The notes: generated from the sequence alone by a model not told the origin. A DNA stretch of 64,000 nt from JBBQKG01 sp038326655 (GCA_038326655.1 JBBQKG010000008.1:41593-105592); one strand, 5' to 3'. Shown: positions 7,513 to 16,362, numbered from the stretch's first letter. Made by a program: numbers and translations.

Positions 7513-8483
7513 GTCGGTCTCCCTTCGAGTGTTTGCCTGAGCCCGGTGTCCATGTCGCGCCGCGCGTAGCCGAGCTCGCGGCGCGCCTTCTCGTCAGTCG
7601 CCCAATACGTGACGCCGTCCGAGCTGCGGATCAGCTCGCGCAGGTTCGGCGGGAACCCGAGCACCTTTCCGACCACGGGCCCGATCGGGATCGCCATCTT
7701 CATCAGCGGCGCGGGCAGCGCGTGGCTCGGCGCCTTGCGGTCGGACAGACCCGCAACCTTCCTGATCAGGTCACCCATCGTCGAGAGCTCCCCGCCGAGC
7801 ACGTACGACTGGCCCGACTCGCCCTTGTCGTAGGCCAGCAGGATCCCGTCGGCGACGTCGTCCACGTGCACGAGGTTGAACCCGGCCTCGGGGAACATGA
7901 GCATCTTCAGCTTGCCGGTGCGCGTCTGGTCGATGATGTTCCCGAGCTCGGAGTGGTCGCCGGGCCCGTATACGCCCCCGGGCTGCACGATCACGATCGG
8001 CGCGCCCTTCGCGATGCGGTCCAGGGCGACCTCGTGGGACAGAAACTTGGTCTCCTCGTACCAGGACAGGAAGTCTTCGCCGTTGCGCCGGTAGGTCTCG
8101 TCGACCACCTGGCCGTGCGTGTTGCCGAACACGCCCACGGTCGAGACGTAGACGGTCCGCCTGACGTTCGCCTCGGTCGCGGCGTCGAGCACGCGCTCGG
8201 TGCCGCGCACGTTGGACTCGTACATCGCATCGTGCTCGGAGGCCGGGATCCCGACCTTGTAGACGGCGGCCACATGGAAGACCGCGTCGCAGCCCTGCAT
8301 CCCTCTTCGAATCGCGTCGGTCGCGGACAGGTCGCCCTCGACGATCTCGCAGCCGCGCTCCGCAAGTTCGCCCGCGCGCCCCGCCGACCTGACGAGCGCG
8401 ACGACCTCGTCGCGCCGCGCGCGCAGCCTCTGCACGAGCCGGCCACCGATGAAACCGGTGCCGCCCGTCACGAAAGCCCTCAT
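7509..8483 (-). CDS. NAD-dependent epimerase/dehydratase (extended SDR)
   Basis: A 324-residue extended SDR. The cofactor motif is GGTGFIG (7-13). The catalytic set is S114 (YVSTVG) with Y142 and K146 (WYEETK). The pattern (VFHVAAVYK, GPGDHSELG) is that of dihydroflavonol-reductase/3-beta-HSD-like enzymes rather than sugar epimerases, so a hydroxysteroid, terpenoid or flavonoid-like substrate is plausible but unproven. A GAAGGGAG ribosome site precedes the ATG at 8483. It is the first gene of the run epimerase-SDR-ADH and is probably under a promoter in 8484-8647, which also separates it from a divergent small gene. Confidence 0.9.
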   Translation of the reverse strand: MRAFVTGGTGFIGGRLVQRLRARRDEVVALVRSAGRAGELAERGCEIVEGDLSATDAIRRGMQGCDAVFHVAAVYKVGIPASEHDAMYESNVRGTERVLDAATEANVRRTVYVSTVGVFGNTHGQVVDETYRRNGEDFLSWYEETKFLSHEVALDRIAKGAPIVIVQPGGVYGPGDHSELGNIIDQTRTGKLKMLMFPEAGFNLVHVDDVADGILLAYDKGESGQSYVLGGELSTMGDLIRKVAGLSDRKAPSHALPAPLMKMAIPIGPVVGKVLGFPPNLRELIRSSDGVTYWATDEKARRELGYARRDMDTGLRQTLEGRPT

Positions 8484-8647
8484 CTCGCTCCCTTCGGTGT
8501 CCGGAACGCCCCTCGTGTCGCAGGCGCGCCGATCGCGCCTCCCGCGATCACGGCGCGGATACTAGTCCGCCGCATCCCTAAGCTTCGCGACGTGGCCCAC
8601 GCCGGACAGATCCTTCGCAATCCCGTCCCGGGCCACGGGTCGCGGAC

Positions 8648-8935
8648 GTGAAGGCCCCGTGGCGACGGGCAGCCCGCGCGGGGTCGCCGCGCGATCACCT
8701 GCACGTCGGCGATCCGAGCTTCGACGAGTGGGACGTGGTCCACGACTTCGAAGACGTGCAGACCGCGCGGGCCTGGCGACAGCACCTGGAGGAAGCGGGC
8801 GTCGAGGCGGCGATCACCGCGGACTGGCCGCTCGACCATTTCGGCCGTGGGGATATCGCCCTGCGGGTCCCACCCGGCCGCTGGAGCGAGGCAGAGGACT
8901 TCTTGAGCGGTTTGGCCGACGACGATGACTATTGA
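8648..8935 (+). CDS. Small DUF2007-like protein
   Basis: A 95-residue acidic protein with a GTG start. The stretch from about residue 26 (WDVVHDFEDVQTARAW) through 'LEEAGVEAAI' to 'DIALRVPPGRWSEAEDFL' fits the small alpha/beta fold of DUF2007 'putative signal transducing' proteins, where a helix follows strand 1 and a final helix carries an acidic face. It ends in DDDDY. Its stop lies just upstream of the pyruvate kinase ATG (8 bp), so co-transcription is likely. Function is unknown and the start codon is uncertain. Confidence 0.6.
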   Translation: MKAPWRRAARAGSPRDHLHVGDPSFDEWDVVHDFEDVQTARAWRQHLEEAGVEAAITADWPLDHFGRGDIALRVPPGRWSEAEDFLSGLADDDDY

Positions 8936-8943
8936 TTAGGGCA

Positions 8944-10362
8944 ATGCCTCGCCGCACGAAGATCGTTGCCACGCTGGGACCGGCCACGCGGAATCCGGAG
9001 ATCCTCGCCGGCGTGATCTCGGTCGGCGCAGACGTGCTTCGCCTCAACTTCTCGCACGGCACGCGCGAGTCCCATGTCGAGCTGATCGAGATCGCGCGTG
9101 GCGCGGCCGAGCGGGCGGGGCGCGAGATCGCGCTGCTCGGGGACCTGCCGGGGCCGAAGCTGAGGCTCGGCGACATCGACGGCGACGTAATCCAGCTGCG
9201 GCACGGGCAGTCGCTGGTGCTCACCACCGGTGATGCCCAGGGGCGCCGCGACGCGATTCCCGTGGCGTGGGCCGGACTCCCCCAGGCCGTCAGCGCGAAC
9301 GACGTGATCTATCTCGCGGACGGCTCGATCAGGCTGCGGGTACGGGAGACCGACGGGAGCGACGTCCTCACCAAGGTCGAGACCGGCGGCACCGTCACGT
9401 CCCATCAGGGCATGAACCTACCCGGTGCCGAGGCCGTGCCCTCGGCGCTGGGGCAGGCGGACTTCGACTGGATCGACTTCTGCTGCGGACGAGGCGTCGA
9501 CCTGATCGCGGTCTCCTTCGTACGCAGCGCCGCGGACATCGAGGGCGTCACCGCACGGCTCGCCGAGCGCGGCGCCGACATCCCAGTGATCGCGAAGATC
9601 GAGAAGCGCGAGGCCACCGAGGCAGCGGAGGAGATCATCGCGGCCGCCACCGGCGGGATCATGGTCGCGCGCGGCGACCTCGGGATCGAGCTGCCGATCG
9701 AGAGGATCCCGATCATGCAGAAGCGGCTGCTCGCGATCGCTGGCCGCCAGGCGAAACCCTCGATCACGGCCACGCAGATGCTCGCCTCGATGGTCCGCTC
9801 GACGCGTCCCACCCGGGCCGAGGCGACCGACGTCGCTAATGCGATCTTCGACGGCACCGACGCGCTGATGCTCTCGGAGGAGACCGCGGTCGGCCAGCAC
9901 CCCGTCAAGGCGGTCCAGATGATGGCGCGGATCGCGGAGGAGACCGAGCAGGAGCTGCCGTATGCCGACTGGCTTGCCCGCCGCACCGAGCGTGCCCCCG
10001 GCGACGTGGCCGACACCGTGTCGTACAACGCGGTCCGGGCGGCGTACCAGCTCGGCCTTGCCGCGCTCGTGGTCCCGACCCGCTCGGGCCGCACGGCGAG
10101 GCTCGTGTCCGCGAACCGGCCCAGCGTGCCCGTGCTCGCGTTGTGCCCCCGTCGCGAGACCGTTCGCCGGCTCAACCTCCTCTTCGGCGTGCACTCCGCC
10201 TACAACGAGGAGCCCGACACTCTCGACCAGCTGCTTACCGAGTGCGCCGAGCGTGCCAAGCAGGAAAAGCTCGCCAAGTCGGGGGACCTGATCGGGATCA
10301 CCGCAGGCCTCGGGGGGCAGCGGCTCGGCACGAACCTCTTCGAGGTTCACCGGGTCCCCTGA
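8944..10362 (+). CDS. pyk: Pyruvate kinase
   Basis: A 472-residue glycolytic enzyme converting phosphoenolpyruvate and ADP to pyruvate and ATP. It has the N-terminal barrel start KIVATLGPAT, the ligand residues in LNFSHGT, and DLPGPKLR. The catalytic and metal segments are AKIEKREA and VARGDLGIELP, and the PK signature TATQMLASM is followed by the ADATDVANAIFDGTD-type region. The C-terminal regulatory domain (about 350-472) is present. The ATG at 8944 was preferred to an in-frame TTG at 8932 because conservation starts there and an AGGG precedes it. Convergent with the short propeller gene. Confidence 0.96.
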   Translation: MPRRTKIVATLGPATRNPEILAGVISVGADVLRLNFSHGTRESHVELIEIARGAAERAGREIALLGDLPGPKLRLGDIDGDVIQLRHGQSLVLTTGDAQGRRDAIPVAWAGLPQAVSANDVIYLADGSIRLRVRETDGSDVLTKVETGGTVTSHQGMNLPGAEAVPSALGQADFDWIDFCCGRGVDLIAVSFVRSAADIEGVTARLAERGADIPVIAKIEKREATEAAEEIIAAATGGIMVARGDLGIELPIERIPIMQKRLLAIAGRQAKPSITATQMLASMVRSTRPTRAEATDVANAIFDGTDALMLSEETAVGQHPVKAVQMMARIAEETEQELPYADWLARRTERAPGDVADTVSYNAVRAAYQLGLAALVVPTRSGRTARLVSANRPSVPVLALCPRRETVRRLNLLFGVHSAYNEEPDTLDQLLTECAERAKQEKLAKSGDLIGITAGLGGQRLGTNLFEVHRVP

Positions 10363-10374
10363 CCCGCCCGGGTC
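10332..10374. terminator. Stem-loops between converging pyk and propeller genes
   Basis: Tandem perfect inverted repeats lie at the end of pyk. They are GAACCTC/GAGGTTC (10332-10348, 3-nt loop) and CGGGTC/GACCCG (10351-10366, 4-nt loop); an alternative GACCCG-CC-CGGGTC covers 10361-10374. No U-tract is present, so this may be a bidirectional or Rho-assisted end rather than a classical terminator. Confidence 0.35.
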
Positions 10375-10377
10375 TTG

Positions 10378-10644
10378 CTACGGCTCGATCCGCGTGACGG
10401 TCGAGTCGGCGACGTTCGCGACCCAGACCGAGCCGACGGCGACCGTGTTCGTGCGGGGATCGATCCGCTCCACGGTGCCGCCGGCCTGATCGACGACCCA
10501 GACCAGCCCGAAGCCGGCCGCGACCGCGACAGGCCTGCCCCCGACCGGGATCGTCGCGGCCACATGCGGGGTCGCGGCTGCGCTCGCCGCCGGCGTCAGC
10601 ACCACGGCGAGACTCGCCAGCAAGACACGCAAGCCCCTGCCCAC
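10378..10644 (-). pseudogene. Truncated YVTN-type beta-propeller protein (remnant)
   Basis: A short reading frame (88 residues, GTG start) with a signal peptide (LRVLLASLAVVLTPAASA) and one complete propeller repeat (ATIPVGGRPVAVAAGFGLVWVVDQ, then GTVERIDPRTN). The second repeat has lost its middle: NTVA joins directly to VGSVWVANVADSTVTRIEP. A functional propeller needs four or more blades, so this looks like a decayed copy of a gene like the one at 13127-14047. It starts 10 bp after the sensor kinase stop. It could still make a secreted peptide. Confidence 0.55.
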
Positions 10645-10654
10645 CAGACCGAGC

Positions 10655-12124
10655 CTAGACGCGATGTGGCGCGAAATCCGGGCGCTGGCCCGGGAGCTCG
10701 AAGCGGATCCGCGCGCCGCCGCCGGGCTGTGCCTCGGCCCAGATCCGGCCGCCATGGGCCTCCACGATCGCACGCGCGATCGGGAGGCCCAGCCCGCTTC
10801 CGCCGTGGTCGCGGTCACGTCCCTCGTCGGTTCGGTGGAAGCGGTCGAAGATGCGCTCGAGCTGCTCAGGTGGGATGCCCGGGCCGGTGTCGCCGACCGA
10901 GAACTCGATCCACCCGGTGCGCGCGCCGACCGAGAGCGTGATGCGATCGCCCGGCACGGTGTGGCGGATCGCGTTGCGCACGAGGTTCCGGAACACCTGC
11001 GTGAGCCGCTCGGGGTCGGCGTAGAGGGTGCCCTCGTGGAGACCCTCGAGCCGGTAGTCACGCTCGCCGAGCAGCGGCAGGTCGCGCTCGAGGTCCTGCA
11101 GGTACTCGTCGAGGTCGAGCGGCCTGGGGCGCACCAGCTCGCCGGATTCCGCCTTCGCGAGCGAGAGCATGTCGTCGACAAGCCGGTTCATCTGGTCGAG
11201 CTCGCGCAGGAGCATGTCGGTCACGCGCCGGCGCTCCTCTGGATCTTGGCCCACCCGGCGCAGGAGCTCGGTCTGGCCGCGCAGCACGGTGAGCGGGGTG
11301 CGCAGCTCGTGCGAAGCGTCGGAGACGAACTCGCGCTGGCGCCGGAAGGCGGCTTCGAGCCGGTCGAGCATGTGGTCGAAGGACTCCCCGAGGACGTTCA
11401 CCTCGTCGGCGGAGTGAACCTCGCCGATCCGGTGGGACAGGTCACCGGCGTCGACCGCGGAGGCGACCGACGCCATCCGCCTCAGTGGCCGCGTGATCAG
11501 TGTCGCAAGCCATGCCGCGACCGCAAGCGCGACCACGAGCGCGATCGCGCCCACCAGCAGCAACGTGTTCCTGAGCACGGACTGGGCGCGGGTGATCGGC
11601 GCGCGCGGGTCAGCGACGCGGAAAGTGCCGATCCGCTTTCCGTGCGCTTCGATCGGGCGGCTGTAGGCGCGGAGCGCCCCCGTCTCCTCGGTGTCGACGT
11701 CGGCGAAGCCGGTCGGAGCAACGATCAGGCTGACTCTGCCGGCGTCGTCCTTCCGCGCGCCCAACTCCTTGTCGGACCCGGCGTGCTCGCGCTCGACCTC
11801 GCGCTGGACCACCTGCTTCTCGTTGGTGATGTCGGCGCCCCCGCTCACCTCGATGACGAAGATGCGCGACTCGGGGTGGTATGTCTGGGACGAGATGAAC
11901 TTACGCGCGGCACGGTTCAGCGCGGCAGGACTGCCGGCGTTGTCCAGCGCTTCCTGCCGGAACTCCGCGAACTGCTCCCTGAGGTTCGAGTCGATCCGGT
12001 TCTGGAGGTCCGAGCCGGTGCGCTGGTGCAGGGCGAAGAAGCTTCCGGCCAGAGACCCGATCGTGACGAGCGCGATCGCCGCTGCCAGCCGGGACCGCAT
12101 GCTGCCGAAGAGCCGCCTACGCAC
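10655..12124 (-). CDS. Two-component sensor histidine kinase
   Basis: A 489-residue membrane kinase. TM1 lies at about 12-32, followed by an extracytoplasmic sensor region of about 150 residues. TM2 (LLLVGAIALVVALAVAAWLATLI) is followed by a HAMP segment (RPLRRMASVASAVDAGDLSHRI). The H-box has His272 (SDASHELRTPL). The N-box (NLVRNAIRH), G1 (GDTGPGIP), F (FDRFHR) and G2 (GGSGLGL) motifs of the HATPase_c domain are all intact. It should autophosphorylate and pass phosphate to the response regulator encoded just upstream; their ends overlap (GTGCGTAG). An in-frame ATG eight codons later is an alternative start. The signal sensed is unknown. Confidence 0.93.
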   Translation of the reverse strand: MRRRLFGSMRSRLAAAIALVTIGSLAGSFFALHQRTGSDLQNRIDSNLREQFAEFRQEALDNAGSPAALNRAARKFISSQTYHPESRIFVIEVSGGADITNEKQVVQREVEREHAGSDKELGARKDDAGRVSLIVAPTGFADVDTEETGALRAYSRPIEAHGKRIGTFRVADPRAPITRAQSVLRNTLLLVGAIALVVALAVAAWLATLITRPLRRMASVASAVDAGDLSHRIGEVHSADEVNVLGESFDHMLDRLEAAFRRQREFVSDASHELRTPLTVLRGQTELLRRVGQDPEERRRVTDMLLRELDQMNRLVDDMLSLAKAESGELVRPRPLDLDEYLQDLERDLPLLGERDYRLEGLHEGTLYADPERLTQVFRNLVRNAIRHTVPGDRITLSVGARTGWIEFSVGDTGPGIPPEQLERIFDRFHRTDEGRDRDHGGSGLGLPIARAIVEAHGGRIWAEAQPGGGARIRFELPGQRPDFAPHRV

Positions 12125-12794
12125 GCGGCGCCACGAGTCGGTACCCAGCCGAGCGCACGGTCTCGATCGGCACCGGCCCTTCGCCTCCCTCGAGCTTCTT
12201 TCGCAGGTACCCGATGTAGACCTCGAGCACGTTCGTGCCGGGGTCGTAGTCGTAGCCCCAGACAGCATTGAGGATCTGGCTGCGCGACAGCACCTGGTTG
12301 GGATGACGCATGAGGTAGGCGAGCAGCTCGAACTCCCGCGCGGTGAGCCGCACCTCGCGGCCCGCCCGCTCGACGGCGCGGGTCCTGAAGTCGAGTTTGA
12401 TGTCGGCCGCTTCGAGCACGGCCGCCTCGCGCTGGCCGGGGCGCCGCAGGTGCGCCCTGATGCGCGCGAGCAGCTCGTCGAACGAGAAGGGCTTCACCAC
12501 GTAGTCGTTCGCGCCCATGTCGAGGCCGTGAACCTTCTGGTCGGTCTCGCCCACCGCGGTGAGCATGATCACGGGCAGCTCCGAGTCGCGGGCGCGAAGC
12601 TCCTCGAGCACCTCCAGCCCGTTCTTCGCCGGAAGCAGGACGTCGAGCAGCACGAGCCCGTAGTCGCCGGTGAGGGCCTCGACGAGGCCTGATGCGCCAT
12701 CGTGCTTGGAGGTGACCGCATAGCCCTCGGCGCGCAGGCCGCGCTCGATGAAATCGGCGATCGAGCGCTCGTCTTCGACGATCAGGATTCGCAT
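12117..12794 (-). CDS. OmpR/PhoB-family response regulator
   Basis: A 225-residue DNA-binding regulator. The receiver domain (1-115) has the acidic pocket E7/D8, phospho-acceptor D51 (LLDVLLPAKNG), T79 (MLTA) and K101 (VVKPFS). The C-terminal winged helix (about 128-222) has the PhoB-type pattern LTAREFELLAYLMRHPNQVLSR and ends with VRSAGYRL. The ATG at 12794 was chosen because the receiver fold begins at MRILIVEDE. It forms a pair with the kinase at 10655-12124, which overlaps its stop codon. Confidence 0.95.
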   Translation of the reverse strand: MRILIVEDERSIADFIERGLRAEGYAVTSKHDGASGLVEALTGDYGLVLLDVLLPAKNGLEVLEELRARDSELPVIMLTAVGETDQKVHGLDMGANDYVVKPFSFDELLARIRAHLRRPGQREAAVLEAADIKLDFRTRAVERAGREVRLTAREFELLAYLMRHPNQVLSRSQILNAVWGYDYDPGTNVLEVYIGYLRKKLEGGEGPVPIETVRSAGYRLVAPRA

Positions 12795-12909
12795 TCGGTC
12801 CAGCAATGCTAGGACGCCGGACGGTCCTCGCGGGATATCTAAGCAACCTCTCACCCACGAGATCGGCATACTGTCGGCCGGAACCGCACTGGAACGCTCG
12901 AGCAGTCAC

Positions 12910-13110
12910 GTGGAGGAGAGAACCGAGGAAACGTTGCGCGAGCTCGTCTCGACGATGAGACGATCCGCCGCGCGACGTTCCGGGGCACCGGGCCGGGCCG
13001 AGCTGGTGGAGAGCTTCGGCAAGGCGCGCGTGGCGCTCGAATCCGCAGCGCGCGAGATCACGGCGCTGCGCGAGCGGGTCACCCCGCCACGGCGAAGCGT
13101 CCGCGACTAG
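12910..13110 (+). CDS. Possible small helical protein
   Basis: A 66-residue frame starting at GTG 12910 with strong third-position GC bias. The predicted product is charged and helical (EETLRELVSTMRRSAARR, then ARVALESAAREITALRERV). It fills the 330-bp gap between the divergent response regulator and the convergent propeller lipoprotein gene. There is no recognisable domain, and the ribosome site is weak. It could be a chance open frame. Confidence 0.4.
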   Translation: MEERTEETLRELVSTMRRSAARRSGAPGRAELVESFGKARVALESAAREITALRERVTPPRRSVRD

Positions 13111-13126
13111 CCCGGTAGCGCCTCCG

Positions 13127-14047
13127 CTAGGGCTTGATCCGGGCGAGCTGGTTCGAGTGAGCCAGCGGGGCCCACACCGACCCGAAGCCCACCGCGACGT
13201 CGGCCGGCGCGTATGCCTTGGTGTCGATCTCGTCGGTCTGCTTGTTGTCCTTGGGATCGATGCGCCCGACCGAGTTGCTGTTGGTCTCCGACACCCACAC
13301 CGCACCGAAGCCGGTGGCTACGTCCGAGGGAGCCTGTCCCTTGACCTTGATCGTCGCGACCACCTTGTTCGTGGCCGGGTCGATGCGCGAAACCGTGTCG
13401 TCGTTTGCATTCGTGACCCAGACGCCGCCCTCACCGACGGCCACGTCCGTCGGATTCGCGCCAACCTTGATCGTGGCAACGACCTTGTTGGCCTTCGCGT
13501 CGACGCGCGTAACGGTGCTGTCGGCCTGGTTCGACACCCACACCGAGCCATTCGCAGCCGTGAGCCCGGCGGGCTGCTGGCCCACCTTGACCGGCCGGCC
13601 GGCAATCCGGCGCTTCACGGGGTCGATGCGCTGGATCGTTCCGGCGCCCGCCTGCGTGAGCCACACCGCGCCGTCGCCGAAGGTGATCTCGGAGCCGGCG
13701 ATCCCCCCGATGCGCTTGACGATCCTGTTGCGGGAGGGGTCGATCACGTCCACCTCGTTCGAGAGGTTGGCCGCCACCCAGAGCGCGTTTTCGCCCGCCG
13801 CGATGCTGCCGGCGCCCTGACCGGCGATGATGAACTTCTTCAGCGCGAGCGCGTTCGTCTTCGGGTCGACCCGCCCGACCGCGTCGTCGTTGACCACCCA
13901 GACCGCGTTGTATGCCGCGACCACGTCGGATGGATCCTGGCCCACCGTGATCTTCTTCTGGACCTTCGGGCCGTTGCTTCCGCAGCCCGCCCCGATCAGG
14001 GCGAGCGCCGCCACGGCGAGCACGCTGAAGACGATCCTGCGTTTCAC
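13127..14047 (-). CDS. YVTN beta-propeller lipoprotein
   Basis: A 306-residue secreted protein. The signal peptide ends in a lipobox-like IGAGC (Cys22), so it is probably lipid-anchored outside the membrane. The rest is seven repeats of about 42 residues with the pattern 'V..DVA.GFGSVWV.N..D.TV.RIDP.TNKVVATI', which is one propeller blade each. The count is right for a closed seven-bladed propeller. Such proteins usually bind ligands or act as scaffolds; no catalytic site is seen. It starts at GTG 14047. A truncated relative lies on the other side of the adjacent two-component genes, suggesting that the sensor system and these propellers are linked. Confidence 0.85.
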   Translation of the reverse strand: MKRRIVFSVLAVAALALIGAGCGSNGPKVQKKITVGQDPSDVVAAYNAVWVVNDDAVGRVDPKTNALALKKFIIAGQGAGSIAAGENALWVAANLSNEVDVIDPSRNRIVKRIGGIAGSEITFGDGAVWLTQAGAGTIQRIDPVKRRIAGRPVKVGQQPAGLTAANGSVWVSNQADSTVTRVDAKANKVVATIKVGANPTDVAVGEGGVWVTNANDDTVSRIDPATNKVVATIKVKGQAPSDVATGFGAVWVSETNSNSVGRIDPKDNKQTDEIDTKAYAPADVAVGFGSVWAPLAHSNQLARIKP

Positions 14048-14123
14048 GGCTCGGGAGCATATGTGACCCTGACGCCGGTGGTTCCGCTCCCGCGGCCCTC
14101 CGGGGCGAGCCTTGCGCATGCCC

Positions 14124-14723
14124 TTACGCCAATCCGCTCAGGCCTCGCTCGATCAGCACCGCACCGATCAGCGTGAAGAGCACCGCGAGGATGCGCCGGT
14201 TGTGCCTCAGCAGCCACGCCCGGGCCGCGCCGAGCGTCGCGGCGGAGCGTTGCGGCGACGCCGCGTACACGGCGATCGGGGCAAGCACGCCGAGCAGGAG
14301 CAGGAATCCGAACACGCCGAGCGCGACGACGCTCTGCCTGGCCGTCACATCCGAGCGGCTGATCTCGCTGAGGCCGGCCAGGTAGATCGCGAGCCGCTTT
14401 ATGTTCGTGGCCTCGACGAGCAGGCCGAACGCGTAGGCGCGCGCCGGTCCGAGCCGCTCGATCACGGCCATCCATCCGGGCGGCGGCGCATCCGGGTCAG
14501 GCTCGCCGAGCGCCTGCTTGACGCCTACCAGCACGAGCAGCACGCCGAGCGTCAGCTCGAGGGTGTTGACGATCTGCGACGACTCCGCGTCGGCGACCGA
14601 GCCCGGGCCGAAGACCACGAGCGCGACCGCGCCGACGGCGGCGAGCACCGACGCGATCCCCGCGACGTAGGCTAGAGCGTTCGCGAGGGGCCGTCGCGAG
14701 AACAGCAGCGCGATGCAGGCCAC
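14124..14723 (-). CDS. GAP-family (Sap/LysE-like) membrane protein, start uncertain
   Basis: At least 199 residues with about six membrane segments (VAGIASVLAAVGAVALVV, TLELTLGVLLVLVGV, VVALGVFGFLLLLGVLAPIAVYAA, ILAVLFTLIGAVLIERG). This resembles the GAP (Sap, sulfolipid-1-addressing protein) family of actinobacteria, which is related to LysE-type exporters. The GTG at 14723 is the first usual start. The same frame continues upstream for about 20 sensible residues (DLLARLIPLGLAGAISPVAI) typical of this family before reaching a stop, and no ATG/GTG/TTG occurs there. Either a rare start codon or an indel is involved. Divergent from the enoyl-CoA hydratase gene. Confidence 0.7.
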   Translation of the reverse strand: MACIALLFSRRPLANALAYVAGIASVLAAVGAVALVVFGPGSVADAESSQIVNTLELTLGVLLVLVGVKQALGEPDPDAPPPGWMAVIERLGPARAYAFGLLVEATNIKRLAIYLAGLSEISRSDVTARQSVVALGVFGFLLLLGVLAPIAVYAASPQRSAATLGAARAWLLRHNRRILAVLFTLIGAVLIERGLSGLA

Positions 14724-14834
14724 GATCGCAACCGGCGAGATCGCGCCCGCGAGCCCCAGCGGGATCAGCCTGGCAAGTAGGTCGGCGACCGAGAGAGGCT
14801 ATACAGCCGGTGTCGACCAACCGAAGGGGGCACG

Positions 14835-15644
14835 ATGGACTACGAGACCTTGATCTACGATCAGCACGACCACGTCGTCACGCTGACCTACAACCGGCCG
14901 GATCAGCACAACGCGATCAGCCGCCTGATGAACGACGAGCTGCACCACGCATGGCAGCGCTTCCGCGACGACGACGAGGCGTTCGTGCTCGTGATCACCG
15001 GCGCGGGCGACACCACGTTCTCGGCCGGCTGGGATCTCCAGGATGCCTCGCAGCTCGAGGAGCTCGGCGACTGGGACGAGTTCCGTGTCCATGTTTTCAA
15101 CTCGCCCGGTGAGTGCGGCTACACCCGCCGCGTCGACGTGTTCAAGCCGGTGATCGCCGCCGTGAACGGCTACGCGTTTGCGGCGGGCCTCGAGACGGCG
15201 CTGCTCGCGGACATCCGGATCGCCGCCGAGAACGCCGAGTTCGGCGCGCTCGAGCGGCGGTGGAACATCGTCGGGGGCGACGGCATGACCGTGCGGCTCC
15301 CCCTGGTGGTCGGCTTCGCTCGCGCGATGGAGCTGATCATCACGGGGCGGCGCATCGACGTCCGCGAGGCGGAGCGCATCGGGCTCGTGAACGAGGTCGT
15401 GCCGGCCGGGATGGCGCTGGCGCGCGCCCAAAAGCTCGCCCACCAGATCGCCGCGCTGCCCCAGGGCGCGATTCGCTCCGACAAGGAGAGCGTGATCCGG
15501 GGTGTCGGGCGGACCTACGAGGAGCGGCTGCGGATCGAGGCGGAGCTGACGATGTCGATGTTCATGCGCCGGGACTCGCACACGATCGGCGCAGGCGCGT
15601 TCAAGCGGGGCGAGCGTCCCGAGTGGCCGAATCACGGCCTGTAG
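14835..15644 (+). CDS. Enoyl-CoA hydratase/isomerase family protein
   Basis: A 269-residue crotonase-fold enzyme. The oxyanion-hole segments are ITGAGDTTFSAGWDL and NGYAFAAGLE. Both Glu positions used by true hydratases appear kept (GLETALLADIRI and FGALERRWNIVGG). It would add water to a 2-enoyl-CoA or carry out a related crotonase reaction. A good ribosome site (AAGGGGG) precedes the ATG. No acyl-CoA genes lie next to it. Its last 44 bp overlap the 3' end of the convergent GST-like gene. Confidence 0.88.
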   Translation: MDYETLIYDQHDHVVTLTYNRPDQHNAISRLMNDELHHAWQRFRDDDEAFVLVITGAGDTTFSAGWDLQDASQLEELGDWDEFRVHVFNSPGECGYTRRVDVFKPVIAAVNGYAFAAGLETALLADIRIAAENAEFGALERRWNIVGGDGMTVRLPLVVGFARAMELIITGRRIDVREAERIGLVNEVVPAGMALARAQKLAHQIAALPQGAIRSDKESVIRGVGRTYEERLRIEAELTMSMFMRRDSHTIGAGAFKRGERPEWPNHGL

Positions 15645-16362
15645 CGAGCCACTCCCGCGGCAGGAACGGCGGAACTTCGATCGGCCAATGCGGAAGCAGC
15701 CGGCGCGCCAGGCGCTCGGCGGGACGGCCCTCGATCTCCGGCTTGAGGTCGTCGAAGGACAGCAGGACGCGCACCGTCGTGCCGATCTGGCAGTCGGCGG
15801 CGTTCGGCTCGTCGGTGCCGATCACGCCGGCGTCGATCAGAGCGTCGACGTGGTCGAGCTTGCCCGCGAGCTCGCGGGCGTCGCGCTCGACCGTCGCGTC
15901 GTCGGCGCCGATCATCGCCGCAAAGAGGCGCGCGAGGGGCAGGTTCGCCCTCGCCTGCAGCCCTGGCGCGGGCATCGGCGAGAGCTCCGCCAGCTGCCGT
16001 CGCAGCGCCGCCTGACGCCCGAGACCCCAGCGATACATGCGGCGCGGCACGGGCTGCAGGTCCCGCTCGCCCCAGGCCTCTGCCTGCTCGACCGCGGCTC
16101 GCCTGTCCGCCGGAAACAACGCCGGCTCCGGGCGGAGCCGATCGAGCGCGCGGGAGATCCGAATTGATCCCTGGACGCGCCGGCCGTCGATCCGAAGGGC
16201 CGGCACCGTGCCTCCGTGAAAGCCGGCCAGCCGCAGGAGCACCGGATGCAGTCCCGGCTGGAGGTCGACGACGCGATGCTCGATGCCCTTCCGCTCCAGC
16301 ATCAGTCGCGCGGCATGTCCGGGGTGGGACACCGACAGCGAATAGAGCTTTGCCGCGGCCAT
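15601..16362 (-). CDS. Glutathione-S-transferase-like protein
   Basis: A 253-residue protein. The N-terminal thioredoxin-like half (1-80) has the GST pattern: KLYSLSVSHPGHAARLMLERKGIEHRVVDL, a cis-Pro at TVPALRIDG, and a VQGSIRISRAL segment. The C-terminal half is helical (about 90-230). Actinobacteria lack glutathione in general, so the thiol partner is unknown. The active-site Ser/Cys is likely in SVSHPGH. It overlaps the enoyl-CoA hydratase gene tail to tail by 44 bp. Confidence 0.78.
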   Translation of the reverse strand: MAAAKLYSLSVSHPGHAARLMLERKGIEHRVVDLQPGLHPVLLRLAGFHGGTVPALRIDGRRVQGSIRISRALDRLRPEPALFPADRRAAVEQAEAWGERDLQPVPRRMYRWGLGRQAALRRQLAELSPMPAPGLQARANLPLARLFAAMIGADDATVERDARELAGKLDHVDALIDAGVIGTDEPNAADCQIGTTVRVLLSFDDLKPEIEGRPAERLARRLLPHWPIEVPPFLPREWLATGRDSATRDARPA

